From Nigrospora sphaerica (Eukaryota > Ascomycota > Sordariomycetes > Amphisphaeriales > Apiosporaceae), in assembly GCA_018287875.1 (NCBI GenBank), contig JAGVVL010000022.1, forward strand, positions 3,968,001 through 4,032,000: a stretch of 64,000 bases of DNA. Reading direction: 5' to 3'. Shown piece by piece: positions 33,308-49,435 of the stretch. Below the pieces are notes generated by a model. That model had not been told where the DNA came from, ran no database searches, and saw only the letters and a list, made by a program, of their open reading frames with translations. Every line of letters starts with the position of its first letter. The first letter of the stretch is position 1. The translations under genes and the position numbers were made by a program.

Positions 33308-36050
33308 CGTCTATCCACCTGGATGCTAAGGACGCGATAGGAGTCTTCTGGTTAGATTTCGTAACCTTCTAAGACTATCTTTATATCCGGACTTTTCTAT
33401 CTTTGAGAGAAGTGGACTAAGTAATATTTCTAGACTGTAAAGGTTATACTATAGCTAACTATCTATTCTTTGCAGGCCCTATAAGCGGCTTTTAGCCGCT
33501 TACAGATCTGCTCTAGGTTTAAGCCGAAGCCTATAAGATTTATATTGTCTATAAAGGCTATAGTGGCTATCCTTAGTATAGCGCGAGGAGCCTTATAAAG
33601 ACCAGCTATATAAAGGTAGAAGAGGATAGGCGATAAGGGTAAGCCCTATAGAACGCCTGCTAAAACTGGGATCTTGTCTAATTCCTGGCTGTCAAAGAAT
33701 AGCGTAGTGGACTGGTCAAATAAGAAGCTTCAGATTTAGCTAATAGTCTATATAGAGACCCTTAGCGCTTACAAGTTAGCAAAAAGCCTTCTATAGTCGA
33801 CAGAGTTAAAAGCGCCTAAGATATCTAGCGATAGAAAGATTGCTGCATCTTTATATTTCTAGGCTATATAAACTAAGTCCGTTAACAACTGTAAGGCCGT
33901 TTTTATAAAGCGGCCTTTCTAGTTACCTATCTGTTCGTTTAGGAGCAGTCTATTCTCTTCGGCAAAGCTAGTTAGCTATTACGTTAGTAAGCTCTTGATC
34001 GCTTTCCTTATAGTGTTAAGCAGCGCAATAGGTCTCTATCCGCTAGCTTAATAGTATTTGTTTAGCTACTTTCCTGGCTTCTGGAGAATAACAGTGACTG
34101 CTTTATAGAACGCTCTTAAATAGTATCCTATATATTAATACGCTTCCACTAAAGAGGCCAAAGCTTAGAAAAGGGGCTTTCTTAAGTGTTTAAGGAATCC
34201 GTTTGGAAGCTAGTCTAGTCTAGGTGCTTTCCATTAGCTTGCCTTAGTAAGGACGTCTTAGACTTGTTCTGCTATTACCTTGCTGTCTATATTAAGAGGC
34301 GCTGCGAGCTAATTTGTTATTTGGACGCCAGTATATATAGCTTTAGGGAGAGGGTAAAACCTCTCTTGAAAGGCCTCTGTTTTCTGCTTATGGGTCGTTG
34401 CTTCGCCTCGCGGTATATGGAGTGTAAGGATAGCTGGAGGTAGCAGCAGCGCGGCTCCTTTAGTTCTAGCTTATCTCGCGATGTTCCAGACGCTAGCTGG
34501 CTAGCTAGAGACCTTGTAAAGCATGCCTTTTTAGGTTGCTGTCTTTACAGTGCAGATCGTTTTCTTTTTCGTAAGGGATACTTACTAAAGGGCTCGCTAG
34601 GCTGCGTCTATCCTGTCGGATAGCTATGCTTGCTAAGCTCGTCTCTTCTCCTTTATAGCTCTTTTTATATCGTGGTTCCACTAAGCCTCGCCTCTCCACT
34701 TAAAGTGGCGGAGGGGGATAACTAAGTCAGCTATTTAAGTTAGCTCCTTAGTTAACGTCTTAGTGTAGCTATCGATTTTTTCTAGTGTCTCGAGTTGCCT
34801 TGGCTGTGATAGGTATACCGCCTTTGCCTTCACTTGGTTATAGTCAGCTGTTTTCCAGCTACGTTATAGCCTATCTTAGCGGTTTATATAGGGTCCAGCT
34901 ATGTGTATCACCTAAGAGAGGTGATCGGATCCTGCGTATAATGCGTATCTATTATAGACGACTTAGAGATTGACTATAGCCTAGGTTAAGTCGATTGTAA
35001 AGTCTGCGTATCCTTTTTGTGTCTATATTGGTGTTCTAAGGGGTGTGATCAGCTGGAGTCTCTAGAATTCTGCTAACTAAAGTAGCTTATTAGCTGCCCT
35101 ATAAGTCCGGATATTGTATTCTCCTTAAACGGGGTGGTGGACGTTAAAGTCCCCTACGAGGACTGTTTATCTTAACTAGAGTTCGTTATAGAGGGCTTCG
35201 ATAGCTAGCAGGTCCAATCTATTAGTGAACCTAAGGGGAGGCGAGTATATACAGACAACCGTTATAGAACTATCTGGTAGTTGGATTATAATACGACACT
35301 TGTCTAGCTGCGTATTGTATGTCCACTACGCTAGGGTGTACTTCTTATTAATATAGATATATACCCTACCTCCCTTAATTACGTAGAGTAGGTAGTGTAA
35401 AGAGGATCTCGGGTAGTAGGTAGTCAGTATATTTAAGTTTCGCTAGGGCTCTTAGATAGCTAGGATGTCGTACTCTTCGGAGATGGCATCGACTATTGGG
35501 ATCTATGCTTTCTTACTTTTCTGCGTGTTCTAGTGTAAAATCCTTAGCGCTGTTATAGTCGAGTAAGGATACTGTTTAATGTTGACTCCGATGTTTCGAT
35601 GTCTATGTTGTCTATCTCTTCGTGGGTTCTGCTGCGGGCTCTGCCAGTGCTTTTAGTGCGGCAGCTGGTTGCTCAACGCTTCCGCGGCTATACTATCTGT
35701 CAGTCCTTAGCTGTTGGCTTAAGGGGTTCTTGCGAGAGCAGTGCGAATCCCTTCGGTCTCGTAATATAAGCAGCTTTAGCGATCTGGACCTGTTCTTAAC
35801 GGACTGGACACTCCTTAAACTATGTAGTGTATGGTTCTTAGTATGCTGGACAGCAGTACCGGCTTTTATTCTCGGTCTCTAGGCATTCTTTATTATTATG
35901 CTTTATTGAAAAGCAGAGCTTACACCTATATGCATAGCGGTAAACACAGGCGATATGTCCGTAATGGTAGCAGTGGTAGCATTGTTTAAGCTGGGCTCCT
36001 TCGGCAAAGGGTTCATATAGATAGTAGCTATACTGCTAAATAAGGCCGTC

Positions 36051-36339
36051 TGTCACGGGGTGGACCGTGACAGACCGTACCGGCATAGGGCAGCCTCTGA
36101 GACATCCTAAACTGGCTACGGATTAGTCGTCCCGTGATGGAGTTCTATTAAGACCGCTTAGTACGGACCTCCGTTGGGGATTTAGATAAGAAGTCTGCGA
36201 CCGAGAAGACTTCAGTTGTAGCTCTCCAAGCTACGTCCTGTCTGCTAGCCTGACCTGTACCGAACAGAATAGGAACCTGGACCTGTAGTATAGAACCTGA
36301 ATCGACTCCATTGCCTGCCTGCCTGACCGCACCTTGATA
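36051..36339 (+). repeat. Chromovirus 1 left (5') LTR
   Basis: 289 bases starting TGTCACGGGG. The expected final CA is TA here (ttgata) while the right LTR keeps ttgaca, a CpA-to-TpA change at the terminus. Confidence 0.93.
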
Positions 36340-36377
36340 TTACGTAGCTTCCTCCTAAGCTCGACACTGCTTTCGAA

Positions 36378-37640
36378 ATGTCGAACCGCCCGATTGCCCC
36401 TGCTAACACCGAAGACCCCGACGAACTGCTTGCCAGTGTTCAAAGCGACGCCGCCGGATGGCTGATGTACCTACGCACGCTGCACGGCTATATCTCGTCC
36501 CTGGAAGTCTCCCTGTCCGAGAAGGACACTGCCCTCGCCTTAGCCCGGACTACTCTCATAAAGAAAGAAGGGGTAGTCCGATACCAAGAAGATCGACTGG
36601 AGAAGGAATAGAAGGCGCTTATCCAACTGAGTGTTGAGAATAAACGACTCCTCCACTCCGCCCACCCTGCCGTACAGACCCCCCCAACTGAACTGTCTCC
36701 CTGTCCTGAACCTGCTGCTGAAGCGTAGGAAGATCATACTCCGCGAATGCCTACACCTACTCCTGCCTCACATTCGGAGCCCGCCTCCCTCAGTGAGAAG
36801 ATCCCTAACCCAAAGGAGTTTGATGGAACTCGAAGCGACCTTCGAAGATTCGTCCAACAAGTCCACTCGAAAATGGTCTCTAACGCCAACTGGTTCCCGT
36901 CTGCTGTTTCCCGCCTGAACTATGTTGCTAGCTGCCTGTCTGGAAAAGCCTACGACCTAATCCTACCCCGTATCCAGTACGGAATCCCGCAGTTCCTAGA
37001 CTACACTAATATGCTGTCATACTTAAAAGAAGCCTTTAGAGACCCCGACTGGAAACAGAACACCGAGAATAAGCTATATAACCTAAAGCAACGCTATCTA
37101 GACTTCAGCGTCTTCTTCGCAGAGTTCGAGAGACTCGTGTTAAAAAGCGAAGTTCTTGAAGCTGCCCTGCCCCCCCTACTGTCCTAAGGCGTGTCCCGCG
37201 AGATCCAGGATATGCTCCTATATAACCCAGCCCCTATAAGAGAGTATCGTGCGTTTGCCTGTTATCTTCAGACTCTCGACAACCGATTCCGCCAGCACCA
37301 GCGTCAGGTTAACGGTTATAAAGGAACAACTAAGATTAACAGTACCGCCAGTCCTTACGTACCTCCCTGGAACGAATCCCGCCAGCCCGCTGCTAAGACC
37401 GACGCCGGTAACCCTATAGATTTAAGTTACCAGCGTAGCCGCTCCCGCTCTCTGTCAGGCCGTAAAGAGAGAGGAGAGTGCTTCCGTTGTGGCCGGCAAG
37501 ACCATAAGGTAGCCCAATGCCCTAAACCCGACTTACGCTCCGTTCCGTTCCGTTACGCCCGAGCAACCAGCCCCCGGAACAGCCCGCCCCCGGCTCCTGT
37601 TACCGCCACGCCCGCTTTGCCATCGCCCCCGCCGATCTAG
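36378..37640 (+). pseudogene. Chromovirus 1 gag, nonsense-riddled
   Basis: A single frame from the ATG at 36378 (MSNRPIAPANTEDPDELL) holds a coiled-coil N-terminal part, the capsid-like core (KEFDGTRSDLRRFVQQV, AYDLILPRIQYG) and an intact CCHC zinc knuckle CFRCGRQDHKVAQC near 37480-37521. Internal TAG/TAA stops occur at about 36609, 36726 and 37185. The protein would form the cytoplasmic particle. Confidence 0.9.
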
Positions 37641-37649
37641 TCTCCGCAG

Positions 37650-41617
<3,968 letters not shown>

Positions 41618-41629
41618 GGAGGGGAGTAC

Positions 41630-41918
41630 TGTCACGGGGTGGACCGTGACAGACTGTACCGGTATAGGGCAGCCTCTGAGATATCCTAAACTGGCTACGG
41701 ATTAGTCGTCCCGTGATGGAGTTCTATTAAGACCGCTCAGTACGGACCTCCGTTGGGGATTTAGATAAGAAGTCTGCGACCGAGAAGACTTCAGTTGTAG
41801 CTCTCCAAGCTACGTCCTGTCTGCTAGCCTGACCTGTACCGAACAGAATAGGAACCTGGACCTGTAGCATAGAACCTGAATCGACTCCATTGCCTGCCTG
41901 CCTGACCGCACCTTGACA
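41630..41918 (+). repeat. Chromovirus 1 right (3') LTR
   Basis: 289 bases, same length as the left LTR, ending ttgaca followed by the target duplication ccgtc. It has three C-to-T changes relative to the left copy. Confidence 0.94.
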
Positions 41919-43195
41919 CCGTCTCGATATAGCTGTTCCGCTTATTAAACCGTGGGTACTGCAATATATAGGGCCGTGACCTTCTTAGACGAGGTCTTGG
42001 CGTTACGAGAGAGCTTGGCCTCTAAGATATCGATAGGGCCGCCAGGCTAAGTTCAAGTACCCACTTTCTAGGCACCCCCACTTTCGGGCACAGCAATTCA
42101 ACCTCTTTAAAAAACAACACCTTTACTGTAAGACCACATATAACCTCAATTAATTTTAATTAGAATATAAGAACCAGCCTCACTTAGGCTTTCGCTATCG
42201 CTCTCTTTACTAAGATCACTTTTAACCTCCCTAACTGCCAATTGAGCTCATTGGATGTCTTCGATGTTCGCGAACTTCGAATTAGCGCTTAAATCCACCT
42301 TCTTTCTTTTTCTTAGTTTAATAGTCTTAATTCTAGCTTCGAAAGCCTGAGTTTGCCTTTACGTAGTAGCTAATTGGACATTTTTCTCATCAAATGCCTT
42401 TTGAATCTTCCGGAAGAGTAGCCGTTGTGTGGTTGAGTGTTCCGCTAGCTGGTTCGAAAGCTGTACTTAGTCCTTGAAGTCTGACGTCTTCTTTGGAGTG
42501 GACTAAACCACTATAGAAGTATAGGATTTCTTTGGCAGTGTTGAGAAGGCTTTATTCGAGTGGGATTGCTTTGATTTTATTATGTTGGGTGTTATTTTGT
42601 GTATATTTTAAACTAAATTCCGGCTTAAAAGCGGTTTAGCCACACACACTAGCTAAAGGCTGGCTACTTTTCATCTATTCTGGATATTTTAACTGGTAAG
42701 CCCAGCTATGCGAGCCTTCTAATAGCAAGTAAGGAAGTTCCGTTTGCTAACTACTATGGAGTCCGTTAATTAAGTTAAAAATCCGAGCTCTTTCTGGTAC
42801 GCTGATTTTAAAGCACTAAAAACGGCTAAATCAAGAGGTTAAAGGGCATGAAAGGTATAAAAGGGTAAAAAAAGAAGGTAAATCTAGTAAGAAAAGCATT
42901 GAAATATAAAATCAGTTGTTATATAGCTACTATAGCTGTCCATAATAAGTAGGCGGTACTTAGAAGGGTCCTCGGGGGCGATATTTGGGATAAAGACCTT
43001 CTCGAGCCACTCGAGCGCGGTTTAATCTGTAATCTATCCGTTTTCGGTTACAGTGAACTGCTAGCCTTTAAATTGGCTTAAATTAAGCGGGAACCATTAC
43101 TATTAAACCGTCTTACCCTTGAAAATGACTAAGGGGGGTAGGGCATGTCCTTAAACGGAGATGCACTTAATAAAGGATGTCCAAGCATAAGAGCC

Positions 43196-43255
43196 TGTGA
43201 GAGGCTAAGCCTTGAAGCACTATCGAAGGGGCCAAATGCTGTTTATTTTCTAGAT
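43196..43255 (-). repeat. Inverted 60-base LTR fragment at the left end of chromovirus 2
   Basis: Starts TGTGAGAGGCTAAGCC and matches the reverse complement of the right LTR end (ggctcagcctctcaca) with one mismatch in 60 bases, a TpG-to-TpA change. The match ends at tctagat; the LTR would continue gggaaagag but here cacttttc follows. Confidence 0.92.
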
Positions 43256-43318
43256 CACTTTTCTTTTCTTTTCTATACCTTCCGAGAGACGTGCGGACGT
43301 CTCAGAAGGCTATTTCAA

Positions 43319-44510
43319 TGGAATCTCAAACCGACGAAACGATGGCCGGCCAAGCGCCAAGACCCCCCCAATCCTCAGAAGAATGGGCCGCTCTTGTCTT
43401 CCAGATGCAGCAAGACATTATAAACCTTCAGCACGACCGACAGGCGTCTCAGCAGACTATCGCGAGCCTCCAACAACAGATTACCGAAAGCCAAGGCACG
43501 ACACAAGAGACGACTGGCCCTACAATAGCGCCCGCCTCGGGCAGCTCGATCCAGACCGAGAACACCCCAAGTAGCGGGCCCTCGATCGTAGTCGCTCGCG
43601 AGCCCGATATAAGGCCTAAACGAAAACCTCTCGCTTAGCCCGCAAAGTTCGAAGGCGATAAGACATACTTCCTAGCATGGAAGGTTTCAATGGAACATAA
43701 GCTGCGAGCGGACGCCGAGATCATTGGATCCCAAGAGGACCGCTGGTACTCTATCTACCAGAACTTAGGAGAAGCTCCTTAAAGAGTTGTGAGCGCCTTC
43801 TTCCTCTCGGGCGGTCCTAGCCACGCGAAGAACCCAGACGAGTTCCTCGAGTACCTCGAGAACAAATACCTCGACCGGAACAAGCAGCAAGCCGCTACTG
43901 TCTGGTTTAGGGAGATGAAGTAAGGAAAGAAACAGCCGTTCTATGAGTACTACGTGAGCTTCGAGAAGGCCCTCGCGGAGGCTGGTGGAATCGATTGGCC
44001 CGACGCTGTTAAGAGGACGTTCCTCGAGGGAGGCCTAAACGAACAGCTTAAGAGGATTCTAATACCCGTCTCACTGCCGGAAGGATACACAGATATAGTG
44101 AACCAGCTTATGCTAACAGCCTCGAGGCTGGAAACCACCTACTCCCTTACTTATGGGAACCCTACGCCAGCGCCTACAGGACGTATAAGCCCCGCGCAGA
44201 GCTCGCACACGAAAGACGCCTCCGGAGACACGGTTATAACTGGGATGAACCCCTTCGATAAGAAGAAGCCTAGGGGACAAGGCCAGAGCAGGTCGTCTCA
44301 CACGAAGGCCGCGTGGGCCTCCCCTGAAGAGATGCAAAAGCGAAGAGACGACGGCTTATACTTAAGATGCGGGAAGCAAGGGCATAGAATAATGACGTGC
44401 AAGCTAAGGCCTGCGAAACGCCCTAACACACAAGTGCACAGCATGAAGGCCGAGTAAGACGCTAGCGAGAGCAGCGGAGTCGAGACATCGGATTCGGAAA
44501 AAGAGTAACC
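43319..44510 (+). pseudogene. Chromovirus 2 gag, nonsense-riddled
   Basis: Frame from the ATG at 43319 (MESQTDETMAG). It has a Gln-rich coiled coil (FQMQQDIINLQHDRQ), the capsid-like core (KFEGDKTYFLAWKV, NPDEFLEYLENKYLD, QPFYEYYVSFEKALAE) and a zinc knuckle in which the first Cys position is Tyr (LYLRCGKQGHRIMTC), the change expected from TGC to TAC. Stops near 43636, 43780, 43921 and 44455 are TAG or TAA. Confidence 0.88.
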
Positions 44511-44559
44511 TCTGGGGAAGTCGTCCTCAGAGGTCAACAGCAGCCACCCTGTCGCTACC

Positions 44560-47500
44560 GAAGATAGAGAAGCTTATGAATGGTTCGGCACTCACTATTG
44601 AAGGCCTCGTGAACAATAAAAAGATTATTCCTATCTTAGCCGACACCGGATGCGACTGCTACGCAGCGATCAGCGAAAAACTAGCTCGACAGCTAGACCT
44701 ACTAAGGATCCTAACACGACCTCGAGTATTACGCGAAGCTACCTCTACGAAAAGCTCGCAGAAACAAGACCCTCGTATCTCGGAGATCGCTTACTTAGAG
44801 ATCGACCTCGAAGGGTTCTCTTAGAGAATCTATGGATACGTGGTACCAGGCTTAAACTATTCCCTTATACTTGGGAAGCCCTGGTTCGAGAAACATCGGG
44901 TAGTGTACAACGCTGTAGCGCGCGAACTCCTTATAAGGTCTCAAGGAGAGTTTTGTATACGAGATATAGAAGCTGCGAAGAGCTCTTCTATCGAGCCGCC
45001 TAAAGAGATAGGAGCGGCCTCTATCGGAACGCTTATAAGACGAGCAAGACGCTCGTAAGGCCCACACGAGATACGGGTGTTCGCAGCCTCATTAGCGGAC
45101 ATCAAAAAGGCCCTCGGACTTAAGGATAAACAAGTGCCGTACGAGAAACTCCCGAAGGAGTTACGGAAGTGGAAGGACCTATTCGACCCAGCAGCCGACA
45201 ACTGCTTACCACCACACCGGCCAGGGGTAGACCACACGATCCCCTTAACGAAGGGAACCGATAGCAAGGAACCAGAGGTGCCTTGGGGCCCCTTATATGG
45301 GATGTCGCGCGAAGAGCTCTTAGTGCTACGGAAGACCTTAACGGACCTACTGGATAAGAACTATATCCGAGCGAGCAGCTCCGCCGGAGGAGCTCCCGTG
45401 CTGTTCGTGAAAAAGCCGGGAGGCGGACTACGCTTTTGCTGCGATTTCAGAGCGCTCAACGCGATTACGAAGAGAGACAGATACCCTCTGCCGCTGATCC
45501 GAGAGACACTCACAACGCTCTCAGGAGTGCGCTGGCTTACGAAGCTCGATATCCGAGCGGCGTTTCACAAGATCCGAATTGCTGCGGGCGAGGAATAGAA
45601 GACAGCCTTTAAGACCAGGTTCGGCCTATATAAGTGGCTTGTGACGCCATTCGGATTAGCTAGGGCACCAGCTACGTTCCAACGGTATATTAACTACACC
45701 TTAAGGGACTTACTGGACTATTCCTGTTCAGCTTATATAGACGACATCCTTATTTACTCTTCAAGGAGTAGGGAGGACCATATAAAAGAAGTCGAGAAGG
45801 TCTTAAGCCGCTTACAAGATGCTAGCCTAGGTCTCGACCTAGGCAAATGCGAGTTCGCGGTAAAGGAAACTAAGTACCTAGGGTTTATTATCGAAGCAGG
45901 CAAGGGAGTACGAATGGACCCTTAAAAGGTACTCGCGATCTAAGAGTGGGAAGCTCTTAAGACGCTTAAAGGAGTACGCAGCTTCCTAGGATTCGCAAAC
46001 TTTTACCGAACGTTCATACCCGAGTATTCAGCGATCGCATGGCCGCTAACCGCCCTAACTAAGAAAGGAACCCCGTTCCAATGGGAACGAGAGTAATAGG
46101 GTGCTTTCGAGCACCTTAAGAGACGTTTTATCGAAGCTCCAGTCCTAGCCCAGTAGGACGCAGACCGACAAACGGTAGTCGAGACGGACTGCTCAGGACA
46201 TAGCCTCGGAGGCTGTTTATTACAGTACAGCGAAGACAGTCTGCTACACCCAATAGCATACCACTCCCGGAAGCTCTCCCCAGCAGAGTTCAACTACGAG
46301 ATCCACGATAAAGAACTCCTAGCGGTGATAGACTGCCTTAGCGCGTGGGACGGGATGCTAAGGAGCATACGAGAGCCCTTCGAGATCCTAACGGACCATA
46401 AGAACCTCGAATACTTCCGAAAGGCAAGACACCTTATAGAGAGACAAGCTCGCTAGGCAGTTAAGCTCGAGAGGTACTCTTATAAGCTCCATTACCGACT
46501 GGGGAGGCTAGCAGACAGGCCCGATGCGCTGTCTAGAAGAGAGCAAGACAAACCGGATGGGTACGACGACGAGAGAACGAAAGGCCGTTACCAACAGCTC
46601 CTTAAGGACGAGGGAGATCCTCGCGAGAAGCAACCAGCGGAGGAGGAGGAGAGGGAGGACCTCGGTGTTGGAGTCCTAAACATCGATGGCCAGCAATTCC
46701 CATCAGGAGACGAGTGCTTCGCCTATGAAGACCTTCAGACGCTCTGGAACCAAGCTATCGAGAAGGATTCCGATTACCGAACTATGGTGGCAGACCTCCG
46801 TACGAAGCAGCAGTCCTTTGCTCCTAGCTTAAAAGGCGTCGTATCGATATCGGAGTGCAAGCTAGACCCGGAAGGAAGAGTCAGGTTTCGCAACAGAATC
46901 TGGATACCGGCGTACAAGCCCCTCAGGACGGCCTTAATCCAGAACGCCCACGACTCGCACGCTTCAGGACACCCAGGAAGGGACGGAACGATTAGCATCC
47001 TAAACCGAAGCTTCTTTTGGCCTGGCCTTACACTAGCAGTTCGTCAATTCCTAAGGAACTGCGACACCTGCGGCAAAAAGAGAGTCTGGAGAGACGCAAA
47101 GCAAGGGCTTCTAAAGCCGCTACCCGTCCCGGATAGGTTCCACGCAGAGATCTCGATCGACTTCATGACGGATTTACTAACTACGTGCGAGACCGACCCG
47201 AGCTTCCTAATGGTGATCACCGACAGGCTATTTAAAGAGGTAACCTTAGAGGCCATGACAACGATGGAAGCGGAAGCCTGCGCCGAGACCTTCGTGAGAG
47301 CCTTTTAGCGGTTCCACGGATTCCCAAAAGCCATCATAAGCGATAGGGGCTCTAACTGGACTGGCCGATTCTGGACGCGACTTTGCCAGCTTACATCAAT
47401 GGATCAGAGGTTAAGCACCGCCTTCCACCCTGAGACTGACGGAGCAACTGAACGAGCTAATTAGGAGGTTCTCGCGTACTTACGTTCCTATACAGCTCTA

Positions 47501-48297
47501 ACCTAGCACGACTGGGCTAAGCTACTCCCAGGAGCTCAGCTAGCGATTAACAATAGAGACTCGAGAGCTATTAGGGTCAGTCCGTTCTTTCTCTTACACG
47601 GATACCATATCGAACCAATCCAAGTTATCGAGAGATCGCTATAAAGTTCGAGGGATCCACGCACTAGAGCCGAACACTTCGTCTAGAGACTGAAGGACGC
47701 TGGAGATTTCGCCTAAGCCGCTATAATAGCCGCCCAACAAGCCCAGGAGGACCTCGCGAACTGGAAAAGGACCGCCGCACGCGAATACCGAGTAGGGGAT
47801 AAGGTTTGGCTTTCCCTTAAGAACTTTAACCTGGACGTCCCTTCGAAAAAGCTAGCCTGGTTACACGCGAAATACACCGTTACGAAGGTTATCAGCTCTC
47901 ACGTTTACAAACTGGACGTCCCATAAGGAGTATAGCTAAGGTTCTATGTGGACCTTATAAGACCTGCGTACAAGGATCCTCTACCCTCCTAGAAGACAAC
48001 GGACTATTAACCGCCACCGGCTTTTGCAGATAACAGTAACCCGGATAACAACGAGTGGGAAGTCGAGAGTATTTTAAGAGCCCATACGAAAAGACGCGGA
48101 AGGGGCTTATACCGACAGGTCCTAGTCAAATGGAGAGGCTACGCAGAACCAACTTGGGAGCCTCTAGAGAACTTAAAAGATACTTAAGCGCTAAACGAGT
48201 TCGAAGCAAAATACGGACCAGCGACGGATTTCGATGGCGAAAAACCCGCTAGCCAAAGAAGAACTAGGCTAGCCGAAGGCCGGAAGGAGCACAAGTA
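44560..48297 (+). pseudogene. Chromovirus 2 pol, nonsense-riddled
   Basis: One frame from about 44560 to 48297. Protease (LADTGCDCYA), reverse transcriptase ([25 protein letters not shown] with the catalytic YIDD near 45738), RNase H (ETDCSGHSLGG), integrase zinc region (HASGHPGRDGT, CDTCGKKR) and core ([21 protein letters not shown], then TERAN with a stop before the Glu region). A C-terminal chromodomain is clear (WEVESILRAHTKRRG, VLVKWRGYAEPTWEP). No frame-shifting indel is needed anywhere. Confidence 0.92.
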
Positions 48298-48316
48298 GGG
48301 AACTGATGGGTTAAGA

Positions 48317-48486
48317 AGAGGAGACGTACGGGAGGAGACGTACGGGAGGAGACGTACGGGAGGAGACGTACGGGAGGAGACGTACGGGAGGAGACGTACG
48401 GGAGGAGACGTACGGGAGGAGACGTACGGGAGGAGACGTACGGGAGGAGACGTACGGGAGGAGACGTACGGGAGGAGACGTACAGG
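48317..48486 (+). repeat. 14-base minisatellite in the 3' region of chromovirus 2
   Basis: Twelve tandem copies of gacgtacgggagga with starts every 14 bases from 48323 to 48477; the last copy degenerates to gacgtacaggg. It follows the end of pol and precedes the polypurine tract. Confidence 0.96.
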
Positions 48487-48500
48487 GGGTTATAGAAAGA

Positions 48501-48520
48501 AAAAGGGGGGGAGAAGGGGG
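48501..48520 (+). other. Polypurine tract of chromovirus 2
   Basis: The purine run aaaaggggggggagaagggg lies just upstream of the right LTR start TGTTACAG (48525). It is the plus-strand primer site and confirms that this LTR is the true 3' LTR in sense orientation. Confidence 0.85.
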
Positions 48521-48524
48521 TTGA

Positions 48525-48854
48525 TGTTACAGGTTGGGACCTGGGAGATAGGCTCAGGCGCACCTGGCCTGAGCGTCTCACGAACCCCTCATATGAGGCT
48601 CCGAGTAGGTCTCTCCATTCGAACGCCAAGCTAGTGGTCAAGACCTAGGAGGGGGGAGCTGAGCAGCGATCCGAACGTTCCGATCCGAACGTTCCGGTCC
48701 GAACGTTCCTATCCGAACGTTCCGGTCCAGTCTCGCAAGATTTAACGAGACGCTGCGCCCGGCCTCCTGAAGACGGTTCTCTTCTCTCTTTCCCATCTAG
48801 AAAATAAACAGCATTTGGCCCCTTCGATAGTGCTTCAAGGCTCAGCCTCTCACA
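48525..48854 (+). repeat. Chromovirus 2 right (3') LTR, family A
   Basis: 330 bases from TGTTACAGG to CTCTCACA, nearly identical to the solo LTRs at 32974-33307 and 53099-53428. Contains the four 14-base GAACGTTC units (48668-48727). Confidence 0.95.
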
Positions 48855-49185
48855 GAGCCAGGCTGTTTCTTTTAGACTAAGCGTTTTTCCAAACCTCTAA
48901 GTACTAGTCCGTTCGATCCAGCACCCTCTAGGAGTCCTGCTTTATCTATGTTGTGGCGGTTAGCCGGCTTCACCCTTTGGATCTCCGGCAGCTGAAGATA
49001 TCGGAACTATGGGCGAATTACCTCGACTGAGGCGCTATTAACACGCTGCAAGTCAATAGACCGGCTCTTCTAGACCTGTATAGCTGGGTTCCTACGTAGG
49101 AAGGCCTGCAGCCACCTCTTTCCGAGTAGCTCGCTGTTGCCTTAAGCCCGGAGGATGCGTTTAGCGAACTTCTTAACTTGGGCAT

Positions 49186-49391
49186 TGTCACGGTTCAAGG
49201 AACGAGGGATCTGTTGATGACCCAAGGGTTCTATTGAAATACGAAAACTACATGTGAAGAGGAAAAGAAGAGGAACAGGCTCCTCTCAGTCACTGTTTGC
49301 CAGGAATATATCCAGCCAAACGCGGTACGTACCACCGGCCAGAGGTCCATGCGTTCCCATGCCCTTGTACCTATGTACCCATATCGTAACA
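49186..49391 (-). repeat. Chromovirus 3 3' LTR (left)
   Basis: 206 bases; on the minus strand starts TGTTACGATATGGG and ends CCGTGACA. Differs from the right copy by a few substitutions and a 2-base indel at the U5 end. Confidence 0.93.
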
Positions 49392-49435
49392 TTACCCCCC
49401 TTTAAAAAATGAAACTTGTCTGCAAGTTTCGGTCA

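Larger units (their letters stand above)
32029..35556 (-). pseudogene. LINE copy 2 ORF2, decayed and split by a solo LTR
   Basis: Counterpart of the copy 1 ORF2, from the lost start (ATA at 35556-35554) to the stop at 32029. A solo LTR with its target duplication (32974-33312) splits it. The reverse transcriptase box reads AFIDN (33558-33544), so the second catalytic Asp has become Asn. TAG/TAA codons are frequent throughout. Confidence 0.87.
43196..48854 (+). mobile_element. Chromovirus 2: Ty3/gypsy element with an inverted, truncated left LTR
   Basis: Flanked by the perfect 5-base duplication gagcc (43191-43195 and 48855-48859). The right end is a full family A LTR in sense orientation (48525-48854), preceded by a polypurine tract. 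The left end is not the expected sense LTR: 43196-43255 is the reverse complement of the last 60 LTR bases, after which sequence switches to an unrelated pyrimidine-rich leader. Gag and Pol follow in two frames, complete apart from nonsense codons. A 14-base tandem repeat lies between pol and the right LTR. The insertion therefore begins and ends with the same LTR terminus. Confidence 0.9.

Noticed and set aside
43196..43255. Inverted LTR piece as an independent solo LTR insertion
   Set aside because: A separate insertion would need its own duplication on both sides. Instead gagcc pairs with the far end of chromovirus 2, so it belongs to the same integration event.
48317..48486. Possible CRISPR-like array
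   Set aside because: The 14-base units are contiguous without spacers, lie in a retrotransposon, and the host is a fungus.
48264..48641. Minus-strand 125-residue frame with PVRLLPYVSSRTS repeats
   Set aside because: It is the 14-base minisatellite of chromovirus 2 read on the opposite strand and continues into the LTR.
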